This document shows, one piece after another, positions 17,695 through 26,359 of a DNA stretch of 64,000 bases (the first letter of the stretch is position 1; every line of letters starts with the position of its first letter). The notes beneath the pieces are model-generated. The model was given only the letters and a program-made list of their open reading frames with translations, ran no database searches and was not told where the DNA came from. The position numbers and the translations under genes were made by a program. This stretch comes from Bacillus sp. Marseille-P3661. GTDB taxonomy: Bacteria > Bacillota > Bacilli > Bacillales > Bacillaceae_J. The DNA lies in assembly GCF_900240995.1 (NCBI RefSeq), contig NZ_LT965953.1, positions 1,396,376 to 1,460,375 of the forward strand, given 5' to 3'.

Positions 17695-18160
17695 GCCTGA
17701 CCCCCAGTACGCTAACGCTTTACCACATTGGAGTTCAGGCATTAATTCCATCATATATTCCCAAGACAGATTTGCTGTCTCATTCCGAAAATGGAATAGC
17801 TAAAAACTGTCCTTTTATACCTTAAAGTTTTATGGAACCTTCTCGTATTATATTTGACCTGCATTAATGAGAAATATGAAGGTGGCTTTATTGAACTAGT
17901 TGGGGTCATCACTCAAATTAAACCCCTAGCTTTTGCACTAAAAGCAGGTTCAAGGCGTCCATTCGATCTTACCAATTTAAGCACTTTATATTTTTTGTGA
18001 GCCAACACGGTTTTAGATGGTCTACCATTAGATTCTCTTAATCTAGTTCAATTAATGCTGAATTGGTATATACTGCGATTATTCTACCCTTTTCTCCTTT
18101 CTATTGACCTTCAAGAATCTGAACAGGATCCCCAGAGTGAGCTAAAACTTCCTCTTTCAT
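17695..18160 (-). repeat. DUF2187-bearing dispersed repeat, copy 1 (gene broken)
   Basis: The unit consists of a hairpin (17695-17740, GCCTGACCCCC...), about 235 bp of conserved sequence and a DUF2187 gene on the minus strand. Here that gene (ATG 18158-18160) reads MKEEVLAHSGDPVQILEGQ, then a TAG, then has a frameshift in the second half, so it is dead. The unit matches 25334-25799 closely and 22196-22482 without the gene. Confidence 0.7.
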
Positions 18161-18284
18161 ATTAAATCCGACTCCAAATCATATTATAAATTTCTAATAA
18201 CATAAGTTAATTTTGTTTCTATAAAAAATTTAATGCAAAAATCAATTGTTTATAGTTCGTATATTTATTATTCTTTTTCCTGAA

Positions 18285-18425
18285 AACTTACTTCCACATC
18301 TGAGGGTGATACTGTTTAGAATATCCAAACACCTTATCGTCAATTTCCACTTTTACAACTTTTTCTACACTAGGATGCTTTAATACTTCTCGAATGGTTC
18401 CTCCTACAACTAATACCTTTTTAGA
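18285..18425 (-). pseudogene. Spermidine synthase-like fragment
   Basis: About 45 residues match the SAM-binding core of SpeE-type enzymes: [20 protein letters not shown] then [17 protein letters not shown]. The usual GGGDGGT glycine loop has lost several residues. No start or remaining domains exist. It is a relic. Confidence 0.6.
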
Positions 18426-18599
18426 TCTTATTACAGTTAAGCAGCGATGCAAGTGAGAAGGAAGTAGGGTTTGTTATAAATTTTATAGAGATTAATAAGA
18501 ATCGATCAATAAAGGATTATTTATAGGTCTGATAGTAGTAGCAGTAATTGAACTAAAGACAATATCATAGACCCTAAATCTATGAAGTATCTAAGTTAT

Positions 18600-18728
18600 T
18601 CATAAACAACTTTCATCGATTGTAAAATACTCTACCTCTTCTCCACGCGAAATCAGCTCTTGCACAACACCAATCGTTGGATTAACATGACCTTCTGATC
18701 CAACATTATTAAATAAAAAGCGTGCCAT
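18600..18728 (-). pseudogene. MGT-family glycosyltransferase, N-terminal fragment
   Basis: The frame starts at ATG 18728 with MARFLFNNVGSEGHVNPTIG, the GHVNP block of macrolide-type UDP-glycosyltransferases. It continues VVQELISRGEEVEYFTIDE, then stops after 42 residues. The family is about 400 residues, so over 85% is lost. Confidence 0.65.
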
Positions 18729-18854
18729 TATAACCCCATCTTCGATAAAACTGTCCAAAAAACGACAAAACGGTCATTCTACTAGAGTGACCGTCATGTA
18801 CTATTAAAAATACATCCCTATCCGAAAAGATATCCTATAAATTTGAGTGAAATA

Positions 18855-19262
18855 TCAAGAGAAACTCCCGATAATAATCCCTGCAAGTATCATGCTGATA
18901 ACATGAAAACCAGCCGTTATCAAATAAAGTTTCAACTTCATCCCTTCATATTGGGCATTCGTGGCAGAGGTGCCGGCGATGACAAGACCTACTACTAACC
19001 CGAGCCATAATCCATCTACCCAACCATCAATAGTTGCCCACCCGGCAATAATTGCTAATAAAAAGGAATTAACAATAGCCAGCAAAATCGAACCCGTCAT
19101 CACTTTTCCCATGCTGGGTAGATCCTCCTGCTTCAACCCCTTTAACGATTGCCAAGTATTCCAGAATACCTTAGGTGAATACCAGATTGAACCAAGAATA
19201 CAGATAGCAACCGCACTTAAAATTACTGCTAAATAATTGATTGCACCAAAATCCATATCCAC
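18855..19262 (-). CDS. DUF1761 family membrane protein
   Basis: The 135-residue protein has four hydrophobic helices. It contains IWYSPKVFWNTWQ after the first helix and a GTSATNAQYEG loop typical of DUF1761. AGGAGGG lies seven bases before the GTG at 19262 (VDMDFGAINYLAV); longer upstream starts lack a ribosome site. The function of the family is unknown. Next upstream on the same strand is a GyrI-like protein, 90 bp away. Confidence 0.75.
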   Translation of the reverse strand: MDMDFGAINYLAVILSAVAICILGSIWYSPKVFWNTWQSLKGLKQEDLPSMGKVMTGSILLAIVNSFLLAIIAGWATIDGWVDGLWLGLVVGLVIAGTSATNAQYEGMKLKLYLITAGFHVISMILAGIIIGSFS

Positions 19263-19352
19263 TTTCTTCCCTCCTAAAAACTTAGGATTTTTTTCATCAA
19301 TTTTAATAATAATAGTTTTTATTAGCAATGGTGGACCAATGGACCTGGTGTA

Positions 19353-19829
19353 TTACAGTTTCACCGGAACTGCTAATTCAACAACCGCATCCATTGGGTT
19401 TCCGTTTAGTAACATTTCAATGACATACGTATCTACATACTCCCACTCAGGATGATTTGGGAGGATTTCTCCAAAAAAGTGGCGGATTAATTGGTCAAAT
19501 AAATTTCGGCTTGGCCCTCCTTGTGCGGTAAGCACGACATAATCATTGGCCGGTAGAACCAATTGTTCCGCATCTTCAGCAAGCGTCGTTGTATTTGCTC
19601 CCGCGAAATAGGATAGGTGATCGCTGCTAGTAGTCCCAACTGCATACCCAATTTTGTCTCGACTTCCAGCCATTAAGGCACCGAATTTGCCATTTTTTGC
19701 GAGTGACCCGAAGTGTGCGGACTTTTGTTTCGATACATCTTCCACATTCTCCATTGTTGGGAGTGGAACGTTCGTACGATAGCCGGTTAATCTTATTTCA
19801 CCCATATGTTTTATCGTTAAATTTGTCAT
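19353..19829 (-). CDS. GyrI-like / AraC effector-binding domain protein
   Basis: The 158-residue stand-alone effector-binding domain opens MTNLTIKHMGEIRLTGYRT and has the C-terminal WEYVDTYVIEMLL block. I chose ATG 19829 because GAGGA precedes it; the longer frame has no such site. These proteins bind small hydrophobic ligands or protect targets such as gyrase. There is no DNA-binding domain. A second, frameshifted relative lies at 48872-49329. Confidence 0.7.
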   Translation of the reverse strand: MTNLTIKHMGEIRLTGYRTNVPLPTMENVEDVSKQKSAHFGSLAKNGKFGALMAGSRDKIGYAVGTTSSDHLSYFAGANTTTLAEDAEQLVLPANDYVVLTAQGGPSRNLFDQLIRHFFGEILPNHPEWEYVDTYVIEMLLNGNPMDAVVELAVPVKL

Positions 19830-19928
19830 TTGATCATTCCTCTTTTCATGTTTTATATTTATACTATAATGAACAAACCTTGACAGCATTATGTCATATA
19901 TTTGGAGAAATTTATGAATTAAAATTTA

Positions 19929-19980
19929 GGCGCTCTCCCCTTTTTAAAAAAATGAATGAGCTACGTCTTCTTATGTATTT
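19929..19980 (+). repeat. Dispersed 50-bp repeat (copy near IS110-type element)
   Basis: GGCGCTCTCCCC, a T/A run and AATGAATGAGCTACGTCTTC recur inverted at 37863-37916 with few changes. The second copy directly borders the transposase end of the element at 37.9 kb. Confidence 0.5.
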
Positions 19981-20056
19981 CTTTTTTCCTTTACTTACAG
20001 TAGTTTATTTTCATGGTAGTTTAATAGCCTTCCTATTTAATTTAAGATTATAAAAC

Positions 20057-20140
20057 AAAAAAGAGAATCATTTAATTAAGATTCCCTTTAGCCATTTATA
20101 TTCATTTCAAGATTAAGTAAATCAATATTAAATTCTGCTG
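20057..20140 (-). repeat. Duplicated 3' tail of aspartic-protease gene
   Basis: These 84 bp match 16838-16921 almost exactly: the terminator plus the last codons of the protease gene. Homology stops abruptly at 20140. It is a relic of a second copy whose coding region was lost. Confidence 0.7.
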
Positions 20141-20153
20141 TTTGTAAAACAAC

Positions 20154-20501
20154 TTACACTCTATTTAAATGTGTATCTTTAAAATTAGTTGAATATTTAA
20201 GCCCGTAACCAATTGCTCTATCCATCCCTATATGAGCTGACCAAATAAACCCCACTGCCAACACCAACTGATGAGATAAGAGTAAACCTACTATTACAAT
20301 AGTAATCGGCAAAGTATAAGTATGAAAAATATTATAGCATCTTGCTCCAACTTTATTGTTAATCAAATACCCGATCATTGAAATGTCAGGTGCTAACAAC
20401 AATATTAAAAACATTCCCCAACTGTACTCATTAAACGAATAAAGATATACACTTAACACTAAAACTGCCAGCCCTTCAAAATGTAACAAAATTTTATTCA
20501 A
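20154..20501 (-). CDS. DUF4260 family membrane protein
   Basis: The 115-residue protein has about four hydrophobic helices and the family signature HIGMDRAIGYGLKY...FKDTHL at the C-terminus, plus LLAPDISMIGYL. The biochemical role is not known. It is probably monocistronic. Confidence 0.78.
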   Translation of the reverse strand: MNKILLHFEGLAVLVLSVYLYSFNEYSWGMFLILLLAPDISMIGYLINNKVGARCYNIFHTYTLPITIVIVGLLLSHQLVLAVGFIWSAHIGMDRAIGYGLKYSTNFKDTHLNRV

Positions 20502-20761
20502 CTCTGTTTCCCCTCACTTTTCCATGTAATGCTTTAATATTTTATTACATAAAGTAAATCTCCCTTGTTAAAGATTACTGACCATTAATTGAACAAAAAA
20601 AAGAGTCTTTCGCTGTAACCTCTACTGTTCCACTAACCTCCCGTTACTTTAAGCACGAGTACTATCTCTCTAAAATTTCTAGTCTTTTGTCTTGTCGATT
20701 TTCAAGCAAACATTCGCCACCTTTAAGGTACACACTTTCACATTATCTTCATTCAAATAAA

Positions 20762-21133
20762 CTAACTCCAGTCGAATATTGATATAAAATATTCAATATT
20801 ATAAAGAATAATTACGAATATTATAAGGATAATAAGCGAAACGACATATTGTTTTGAATTCTTCAAGTACTTCCATTCCAAAATTGACTGAAAACCTAAT
20901 AATACAATCAAATATAGTATCCAATACCACTTCATAAAGCTGGTTTCCACCATAATAAAAAACGGAAGTGTACATAAAAAGAGAAGTAAGATAATGCCTC
21001 TTCCCCATTGGTCAAATCTTTTACCAGGAGTTTCCGAAACCTTTTTCTTTTGTACACTAAGTAGTTTATTTAGCCCTTTTTCTAACAAGATTATTAAAAT
21101 TGTAAGGACAATAATAAATATCAAATACCCCAT
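20762..21133 (-). CDS. DUF4181 family membrane protein
   Basis: The 123-residue protein has an N-terminal helix, then the family motif KKKVSETPGKRFDQWGRG, then three more hydrophobic helices. A GGGGAGG ribosome site precedes the ATG. Family function is unknown; members are common as small scattered genes in Bacillus. Confidence 0.75.
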   Translation of the reverse strand: MGYLIFIIVLTILIILLEKGLNKLLSVQKKKVSETPGKRFDQWGRGIILLLFLCTLPFFIMVETSFMKWYWILYLIVLLGFQSILEWKYLKNSKQYVVSLIILIIFVIILYNIEYFISIFDWS

Positions 21134-21279
21134 AACATACCTCCCCGCTTTTATTATTATGCCAGAAAATTTCCTTTTATTGTTTAAGTAGCCTACTCTT
21201 TAAACGTTATAGTGCTATCGTTTTGTTTACATATAGATTACACAATAATTGCATATATAAGTGATGTGACAATAAGTCA

Positions 21280-21567
21280 TTATTTCTTACTTTTTCGTTC
21301 TAAAAGTATAGGTGCTATATTTAGTATGATAGAAACAATTGTCAAAAACCATAATGCCCTTTCCATACCAGGTACTACATCCATTAAAGCTGCCCAATCT
21401 TCCACTTCTACCCACACCGATACAAGACTGTATTCTGCACAAAGTGTTAATGCTGTAAATGATAATCCTATCGCCATAGCATGCTTATAATCCTTTCCTG
21501 CTTTATACATATAAAGATTTATAAAAGTTGCTACTATTGCAATAACCCCAAATATCATAAATAACAT
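21280..21567 (-). CDS. Three-helix membrane protein, copy 1
   Basis: The 95-residue protein opens MLFMIFGVIAIVATFINLYM. It has a conserved central segment (CAEYSLVSVWVEVEDW) between hydrophobic helices and a basic tail (LLERKSKK). I chose the inner ATG (21567), which in the other copy follows GGAGG. It is nearly identical, including flanks, to 44505-44792. The family is unknown. Confidence 0.6.
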   Translation of the reverse strand: MLFMIFGVIAIVATFINLYMYKAGKDYKHAMAIGLSFTALTLCAEYSLVSVWVEVEDWAALMDVVPGMERALWFLTIVSIILNIAPILLERKSKK

Positions 21568-21810
21568 TACTACCCCCATATATTTTTATTTTTGTCGTGT
21601 AAAATACAAATGAACATCATCTCAATTTTTTGCATTACTTTTTTATTAGACACTAATACGTTAAATCTTATTTTATTGTTTATTCCTACTGGTACTCAAA
21701 CATGGACAGAAAGAAAACTAATAGAATATGACATTATCAACTTATTCAATGAACTAAAATAAGTTATTGTCAGCAAAAGAGTGTTACTGTTAAGATTAGA
21801 AACTCACCCG

Positions 21811-22137
21811 TTAGCTCAAAAACCAAAAAGGGAAAAACAACCAAGCGTCATCTACATAAAGCACCATTAGAAATCCTGCAAAAATACCTATACAAAGAAA
21901 AATAATGTTGTGTATTTTATTTTTTATCCAACCAAATGAATATCCAATAGCCAAAGTTAATGGTATAAAAGTTAATCCAATTGTCATTTGTCCTATCGAA
22001 AAACCTGCTAAAAAGCTAAATATATAAATTCCAACAGCAGAAATCCAGTAAAGCCCATACTTACCTTTAATAGCTAAAATTGCCGCCACAATCGCTATAA
22101 CCAAAGCAGAAAATGCAATTACAGAAAAAATTAGCAT
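21811..22137 (-). CDS. Hypothetical four-helix membrane protein
   Basis: The 108-residue protein starts MLIFSVIAFSALVIAIVAAI after a GAGGAGGGGG ribosome site, which decides the start at 22137. Four hydrophobic helices are broken by short loops (KGKYGLYW, GWIKNKIHN). I recognise no family. Confidence 0.6.
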   Translation of the reverse strand: MLIFSVIAFSALVIAIVAAILAIKGKYGLYWISAVGIYIFSFLAGFSIGQMTIGLTFIPLTLAIGYSFGWIKNKIHNIIFLCIGIFAGFLMVLYVDDAWLFFPFWFLS

Positions 22138-22195
22138 AATCCCCCTCCTCATTACCATTATTTTACCATCACTTTCTTACCCCTTAAAAGAAAAT

Positions 22196-22482
22196 GCCTG
22201 ACCCCCGGTACGCTAACGCTTTACCACTGGGGATCAGGCACTAATTTCGTTATATATTCCAAAAACAGATTTGCTGTCTCATTCCGAAAATGAAACAGCT
22301 AAAAACTGTCCTTTTGGACCTTAAAGTTTTATGTAACCTTCTCGTATTATATTTGACCTGCATAAATGAGAAATATGAGTGTGGTTTTATTGAACTGTAG
22401 GGGTCATCACTCAAATTAAATCCCTAGCTTTTGCACTTAAAGCAGGTTCAAGGCGTCCATTCGATCTTACCTATTTAAGCAC
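22196..22482. repeat. DUF2187-bearing dispersed repeat, copy 2 (gene lost)
   Basis: The hairpin (22196-22239) and about 240 bp of unit sequence are present, ending at the former stop codon of the DUF2187 gene. Another GCCTGACCCCC hairpin starts 11 bp later (22493), so the gene appears to have been replaced or deleted at the hairpin. Confidence 0.65.
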
Positions 22483-22492
22483 TTCAATGAAA

Positions 22493-22542
22493 GCGCCTGA
22501 CCCCCAGTACGCTAACGCTTTACCACACTGGGGGTCAGGCAC
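22493..22542. repeat. GCCTGACCCCC palindromic repeat
   Basis: GCGCCTGACCCCCAGT pairs with ACTGGGGGTCAGGC around a loop containing CGCTAACGCTTTAC. Relatives lie at 17695, 22196, 25334, 26243, 34755, 54362 and 57632, with partial ones at 24351 and 56849. Confidence 0.75.
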
Positions 22543-22614
22543 TAATTCCACACAAAATACCAACTGGATATGGATAGCTATTTATTTTCGTAGTTTTAAG
22601 TCTTCAAGTAAGAA

Positions 22615-22645
22615 AGAGACGATTACTTTTGGAGTAATCGTCTCT
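22615..22645. repeat. Inverted repeat, 13-bp arms
   Basis: AGAGACGATTACT is mirrored by AGTAATCGTCTCT across five bases. There is no T-run, so it may be an operator or a cruciform rather than a terminator. It lies 100 bp before the CBO0543 gene. Confidence 0.5.
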
Positions 22646-22744
22646 AATAGTTGTATACTGCCAGTATATTTGTATTGTTCATTAGCAAGTATATATATAG
22701 AACCAATTCCAAAATATAAAATGGATCAGAGTGAGTGATATTAA

Positions 22745-23302
22745 TTGACTACGTATGATGTAATAAAAGAAATGCAAAAAGTTTTCATAAAATATCAAGA
22801 AGCAAACCTTTTACTAATAGAAAAATGGCAGGATCTTATTTTTCTATCCCCTAGATGGTGGTTAGGAATTTGTTTAGGGATCATTCCTTGGTATATATGG
22901 TGGAAATTCCATAACAAATCCTATACTGGAGACTTAATTCGTTCAGGTTTATTTATGGCCTTAATAGCTTTATTAATGGATTCCATTGGAGTACAATTAG
23001 GACTTTGGATATATCCATACGATGTGTTTCCATTTATACCCGGCGACACTCCATGGGATTTAACCCTATTACCAGTTTCCACGATGTTTTTTATTGAGAT
23101 AAGGCCTAAATGGTCACCTATAAAAAAAGCAATCATCTATGCATTATTAGTTTCATTAATAGGGGAACCATTGGCAATGTTCTTTAAAGTATATCAACCT
23201 CTACATTGGAACTCAATTTATTCATTTCCTATTTACATCCTGTTGTTCTATATCTGTAATAAATTTGCCCGAAGTAATAAATTCAATTCTCAAATGAAAT
23301 AA
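22745..23302 (+). CDS. CBO0543 family membrane protein
   Basis: The 185-residue protein has an N-terminal amphipathic region and then about five hydrophobic helices. DSIGVQLGLWIYPYDVFP, WDLTLLPVSTMFFIE and LIGEPLAMFF match the CBO0543 family, whose function is unknown. It starts at TTG with only a weak ribosome site. A second probable member is at 52115-52624. A terminator follows at 23311. Confidence 0.7.
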   Translation: MTTYDVIKEMQKVFIKYQEANLLLIEKWQDLIFLSPRWWLGICLGIIPWYIWWKFHNKSYTGDLIRSGLFMALIALLMDSIGVQLGLWIYPYDVFPFIPGDTPWDLTLLPVSTMFFIEIRPKWSPIKKAIIYALLVSLIGEPLAMFFKVYQPLHWNSIYSFPIYILLFYICNKFARSNKFNSQMK

Positions 23303-23310
23303 AAAATAAT

Positions 23311-23344
23311 TTAAGCTAGGATGAAATCATTTCTAGCTTTTTAT
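23311..23344 (+). terminator. Terminator after CBO0543 gene
   Basis: AAGCTAG pairs with CTAGCTT around a 13-base loop, followed by TTT. Confidence 0.6.
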
Positions 23345-23516
23345 TATGTTACAATATCGGTAAATACGAATCGTCTCTTGGTAATTTTTCAACAGTATCC
23401 TTGTACTGCGCAGCAAGGGATCTGTTGGTTTTTGTTTTCATCTTCAACATTAGCACCCTTTAATTGAAGATCGTTAAGCAATGATTTTAATTAATTAGCG
23501 GTAAATTATAAAACCA

Positions 23517-23970
23517 TTATAAATATTGACGTTCGCCTGTTTCAGCGGCTTTTACGATTGCATCCAAAAGTTGATGGAGTTTCACAGCATCTTCAAAAGT
23601 AGGCATTTGAGAAATACCTTCCTGAATATCTTTTGCGAACTTTCTATGTGCTTGTGCCACATTTAAGACTTTTGACTCAGCGTTTTTGATTTCTTTAGGT
23701 ACCCAAACATATTGATCTGGTATTGTTAATTCTTTCAGTTCGGAAGGATTTTGCGCTGCTTCCGTTTGTCGTGCACCCATCACTTTGTACGGCCCTAATT
23801 GAAGCTGTCCTGGAGAAGTGAGGACAAGCGTTCCCTCATCACCAAAAATTTCTATATGTGTGCCTGCCAGATGTTTGATTCCTCCTTGAATATGAACGTT
23901 AGCTGTTGCTCCGCTTTCTAATGTACCAATGATTATATTTGATCTGTATCTTTTGCTACGGATTCATAAG
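23517..23970 (-). pseudogene. Gfo/Idh/MocA oxidoreductase, C-terminal fragment
   Basis: The substrate domain remains: IIGTLESGATANVHIQGG, IEIFGDEGTLVLTSPGQLQL and the end FEDAVKLHQLLDAIVKAAET. The N-terminal Rossmann NAD domain is absent. A frame break occurs near 23945 (AKDTDQI / IIIGTLESG). It is a remnant of a sugar or inositol dehydrogenase-like gene. Confidence 0.7.
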
Positions 23971-24203
23971 TATTCAATACTTTCGCTTTTTTTAAGATAA
24001 GGGTCTTGGTCGTTAGCATTAAATGACATACCTACATAATCATCAGTAAAAACCTCATATATATTCTTAGTTGTAAAGTGTTTCTTTACTAAATTTCTCA
24101 TTTGGTCATCCGAAAAATTTTCCCCAATTAAAACTTTGTCCTCATTAACATCTTTACTGTAAGATAAAGTAAAATTACAACCAAGATAATTAACTATACT
24201 CAC
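23964..24203 (-). CDS. Hypothetical protein, 79 aa, probably 3'-truncated
   Basis: It opens MSIVNYLGCNFTLSYS and contains VKKHFTTKNIYEV and DDYVGMSFN. The frame ends only where the oxidoreductase fragment begins, so the natural C-terminus was probably lost. I do not recognise the family. Confidence 0.4.
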   Translation of the reverse strand: MSIVNYLGCNFTLSYSKDVNEDKVLIGENFSDDQMRNLVKKHFTTKNIYEVFTDDYVGMSFNANDQDPYLKKSESIEYL

Positions 24204-24674
24204 TATCTAACATAACCCCTTTAAGTTTTTACCTTTATTAGTCAAATTACCTCTTCAATTAACCTGATCCAATGGTTTAAGAACTGGGGCAACATCAACC
24301 TTTGCCAATTCCTTTTTTTGTGTCTCCTAATCCTTTTTGAATCTAAATTCCTGACCCCAGTACGCTAACGCTGCTATTCTCAATCTTGTTCCCCTATTAA
24401 GGATCATTGGCCAAATAGAAAAGTGAAAGTAAAGAAATGTAAAAAAAACGCACTTGTGAAAAACTCACCGTGCGGTTAAATATGATTGAGTGTAGATTTA
24501 GTCGTTAAAATATCATTCCTTTTCTAGGAGCAGGAAATGTAATGAATAATGAACCTCCGCTAAGGAATGAAAATAAACAATCAAACTGGGAAAGTCACAG
24601 GCACTATTCCCATTATCCTGCCTGCAATACTAAGCCATTTTGGGGCGTAATTAATCGTTATAATTAAATTCATA
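24204..24674. other. Intergenic region with gene remnants
   Basis: A broken minus-strand tail (KELAKVDVAPVLKPLDQVN) reads near 24254-24313. A partial palindrome (CCTGACCCCAGTACGCTAACGC) starts at 24351, and a small hairpin with CGCAC/GTGCG arms lies near 24450-24475. No intact gene is visible. Confidence 0.3.
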
Positions 24675-25199
24675 TTAATTATTCGCTGCCTCAGAAACGG
24701 CAGGATGGATATATAAGCTCTCAGCAACATTTTCGTAGTTTTCAACATTAAAATTTTCCCATACAATTTTGTCGTATGTTTCTCGATTCAACACAACCCT
24801 AACCCCGTCTTGATCATATTCCTTTCCGTATTCATCAACAAAGGTTGTTTGAATACCAACCATTACTTTATTCACTTCTTCATTTTTGAAAATGATTTGA
24901 AAAACGTCTGCTGTGTCAGATAACATATTTAATTTCAAATCTTTATTTGAAAAAGTTTCATCACCGTTTAAAGTTACTTTAGAAAATTCTCCAAATTCTA
25001 CTTTAACCACTCTTTTTTTATCTTCATTTGTTCGTTCTCCGAGTTTTTCGTTAATTTCGTTAATTATTCTTTCCTCAGGAGTTTGCGGTTCATCTTTTAT
25101 TTGAGTATCATCGTTTGAAATATCTATTATTAGTAAAATTAACACTAACAAAAAAAAAGCCCCAAAAACTCCTCCGATAATTTTTAGTGTCTTCTTCAT
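24675..25199 (-). CDS. Membrane-anchored hypothetical protein, 174 aa
   Basis: It has an N-terminal signal-anchor (MKKTLKIIGGVFGAFFLLVL), an acidic linker (DISNDDTQIKDEPQTPEER) and then a beta-rich outer domain (KVEFGEFSKVTLNGDETFS, VMVGIQTTFVDEYG). AAAGGAG lies eight bases before the ATG. The outer domain resembles the generic secreted stress-type domains of bacilli, with no assignable activity. Confidence 0.6.
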   Translation of the reverse strand: MKKTLKIIGGVFGAFFLLVLILLIIDISNDDTQIKDEPQTPEERIINEINEKLGERTNEDKKRVVKVEFGEFSKVTLNGDETFSNKDLKLNMLSDTADVFQIIFKNEEVNKVMVGIQTTFVDEYGKEYDQDGVRVVLNRETYDKIVWENFNVENYENVAESLYIHPAVSEAANN

Positions 25200-25333
25200 T
25201 GCACTAGCTCCTTTTTTGGTATATTTAGTTAATGTCTACTTCGTCAATTTGAGAATGTATTTGATGTTATTCCCAAACTTTTTTGAATATATACACTTCT
25301 GTATTTTGTAAACAAAAAGGGAGATAAGAAAAT

Positions 25334-25610
25334 GCCTGCCCCCCAGCACGCTAACGCTTTACCACACTGGGGTTCAGGCACTCATTCATCATATATTCCA
25401 AGGAAAGATTTACTGTCGCATTCCGAAAATGGAACTTCTAAAAACTGACCTTTTGTATCTTAAAGTTTTATGTAACCGTCTCGTATTTTATTTGACCAGC
25501 ATAAATGAGAAATATGAAGGGGTTTTATAGAACAAGTTGAATGCCATCACTCAAATTTAACCCCTAGCTTTTGTACTTAAAGCAGGTTCAAGGCGGCCAT
25601 TCGATCTTAC
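25334..25610 (-). repeat. DUF2187-bearing dispersed repeat, copy 3 (non-coding part)
   Basis: A hairpin (25334-25379) plus about 230 bp match the copies at 17.7 and 22.2 kb. This is the only copy followed by an intact DUF2187 gene (25611-25799). Confidence 0.7.
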
Positions 25611-25799
25611 CTATTTAATCACTTTATATTTTTTATGAGACAACACGGTTTTAGATGGTCGCCCATTAGATTCTCTTTTATCTAGTTCAATTGATGCTGA
25701 ATTGTTATATACTGCGATTATTCTACCCTTTTCGCCTTTCTTTTCACCTTCTAGAATCTGAACGGGATCCCCAGAGTGAGCTAAAACTTCTTCATTCAT
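25611..25799 (-). CDS. DUF2187 (KOW-like) small protein
   Basis: The 62-residue protein has one KOW/SH3-like barrel: AHSGDPVQILEGEKKGEKGR, IIAVYNNSASIELD and KTVLSHKKYKVI. DUF2187 proteins are small and uncharacterised; the KOW fold suggests RNA or ribosome contact. The gene is embedded in a dispersed repeat with a dead copy at 17.98-18.16 kb. The ATG lies at 25797-25799. Confidence 0.7.
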   Translation of the reverse strand: MNEEVLAHSGDPVQILEGEKKGEKGRIIAVYNNSASIELDKRESNGRPSKTVLSHKKYKVIK

Positions 25800-25974
25800 A
25801 GTAAATCTGCCTCCAAATCATCTTAAAAATTTCTAATTACATGAGTTTATTTTGTTTCTATAAAAAAATTTAATGCAGAAATTAAATGTTTAATTTAGCC
25901 AATTATTAATTGAATGAAACGTATATCCTAATTACCATATTAGATGAGGACTGTATATGTCCGCCATAGAAAGC
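25800..25974. other. AT-rich region upstream of DUF2187 gene
   Basis: This probably contains the DUF2187 promoter. The first 80 bp are also shared with the copy at 18.16 kb (TTTTGTTTCTATAAAAAA). No ORF is visible. Confidence 0.3.
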
Positions 25975-26220
25975 TCAAAAAATATCAAGTCAAAATGACG
26001 TGTCAGAAATAACTTGTAAAAATTTCGCATAAAAAAAATGAAAGTGAACATCATAATAATCCCAACGGGGAATCGCAAAACATCAAGATATCGAATACAC
26101 CGAGAATTATCGCAATTTCCCGTTCAGATAAATAAGCACCTCTTGAACTCCTCCATATCGAGGTGCTTCTTCCACTCATAGAAATTAACATCCAGTCATT
26201 CACTGTTTTATGTACCAACT
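25975..26220 (+). ncRNA. Structured repeat / candidate RNA, copy A
   Basis: About 245 bp recur at 34901-35147 and 55976-56221. Three stems are seen in copy B: ACACGTC/GACGTGT; AACGGGTAATTGC with GCAATTTCCCGTT; and AAGCACCTC/GAGGTGCTT followed by T's. Copy A has a weaker first stem and a T-run broken by C. The plus strand is chosen because the last stem then looks like a terminator. Confidence 0.4.
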
Positions 26221-26242
26221 TTAAGGTTTAATTTAATAAAAG

Positions 26243-26286
26243 CTCCCTGACCCCCAGTGTGTTAACGCTTTACTTTACCCGGGGAG
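26243..26286. repeat. GCCTGACCCCC-type palindromic repeat, divergent
   Basis: CTCCCTGACCCCCAGTGTG and a loop GTTAACGCTTTAC are followed by CCCGGGGAG. The pairing is imperfect. Confidence 0.55.
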
Positions 26287-26328
26287 TTGTTTGTTAATAA
26301 ATTTATAAAAAGTGAGTACAAAAAAACT

Positions 26329-26347
26329 CATCGAATTTTCCGATGAG
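26329..26347 (-). terminator. Terminator of quinone-stress operon
   Basis: On the minus strand CTCATCG pairs with CGATGAG, followed by seven T's. It lies just after the wrbA-like stop codon. Confidence 0.75.
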
Positions 26348-26359
26348 CTTTATTATTTA

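Noticed and set aside
22615..22645. Terminator for an upstream gene
   Set aside because: The stem is perfect but there is no T-run on either strand and no gene ends nearby; kept as an inverted repeat only.
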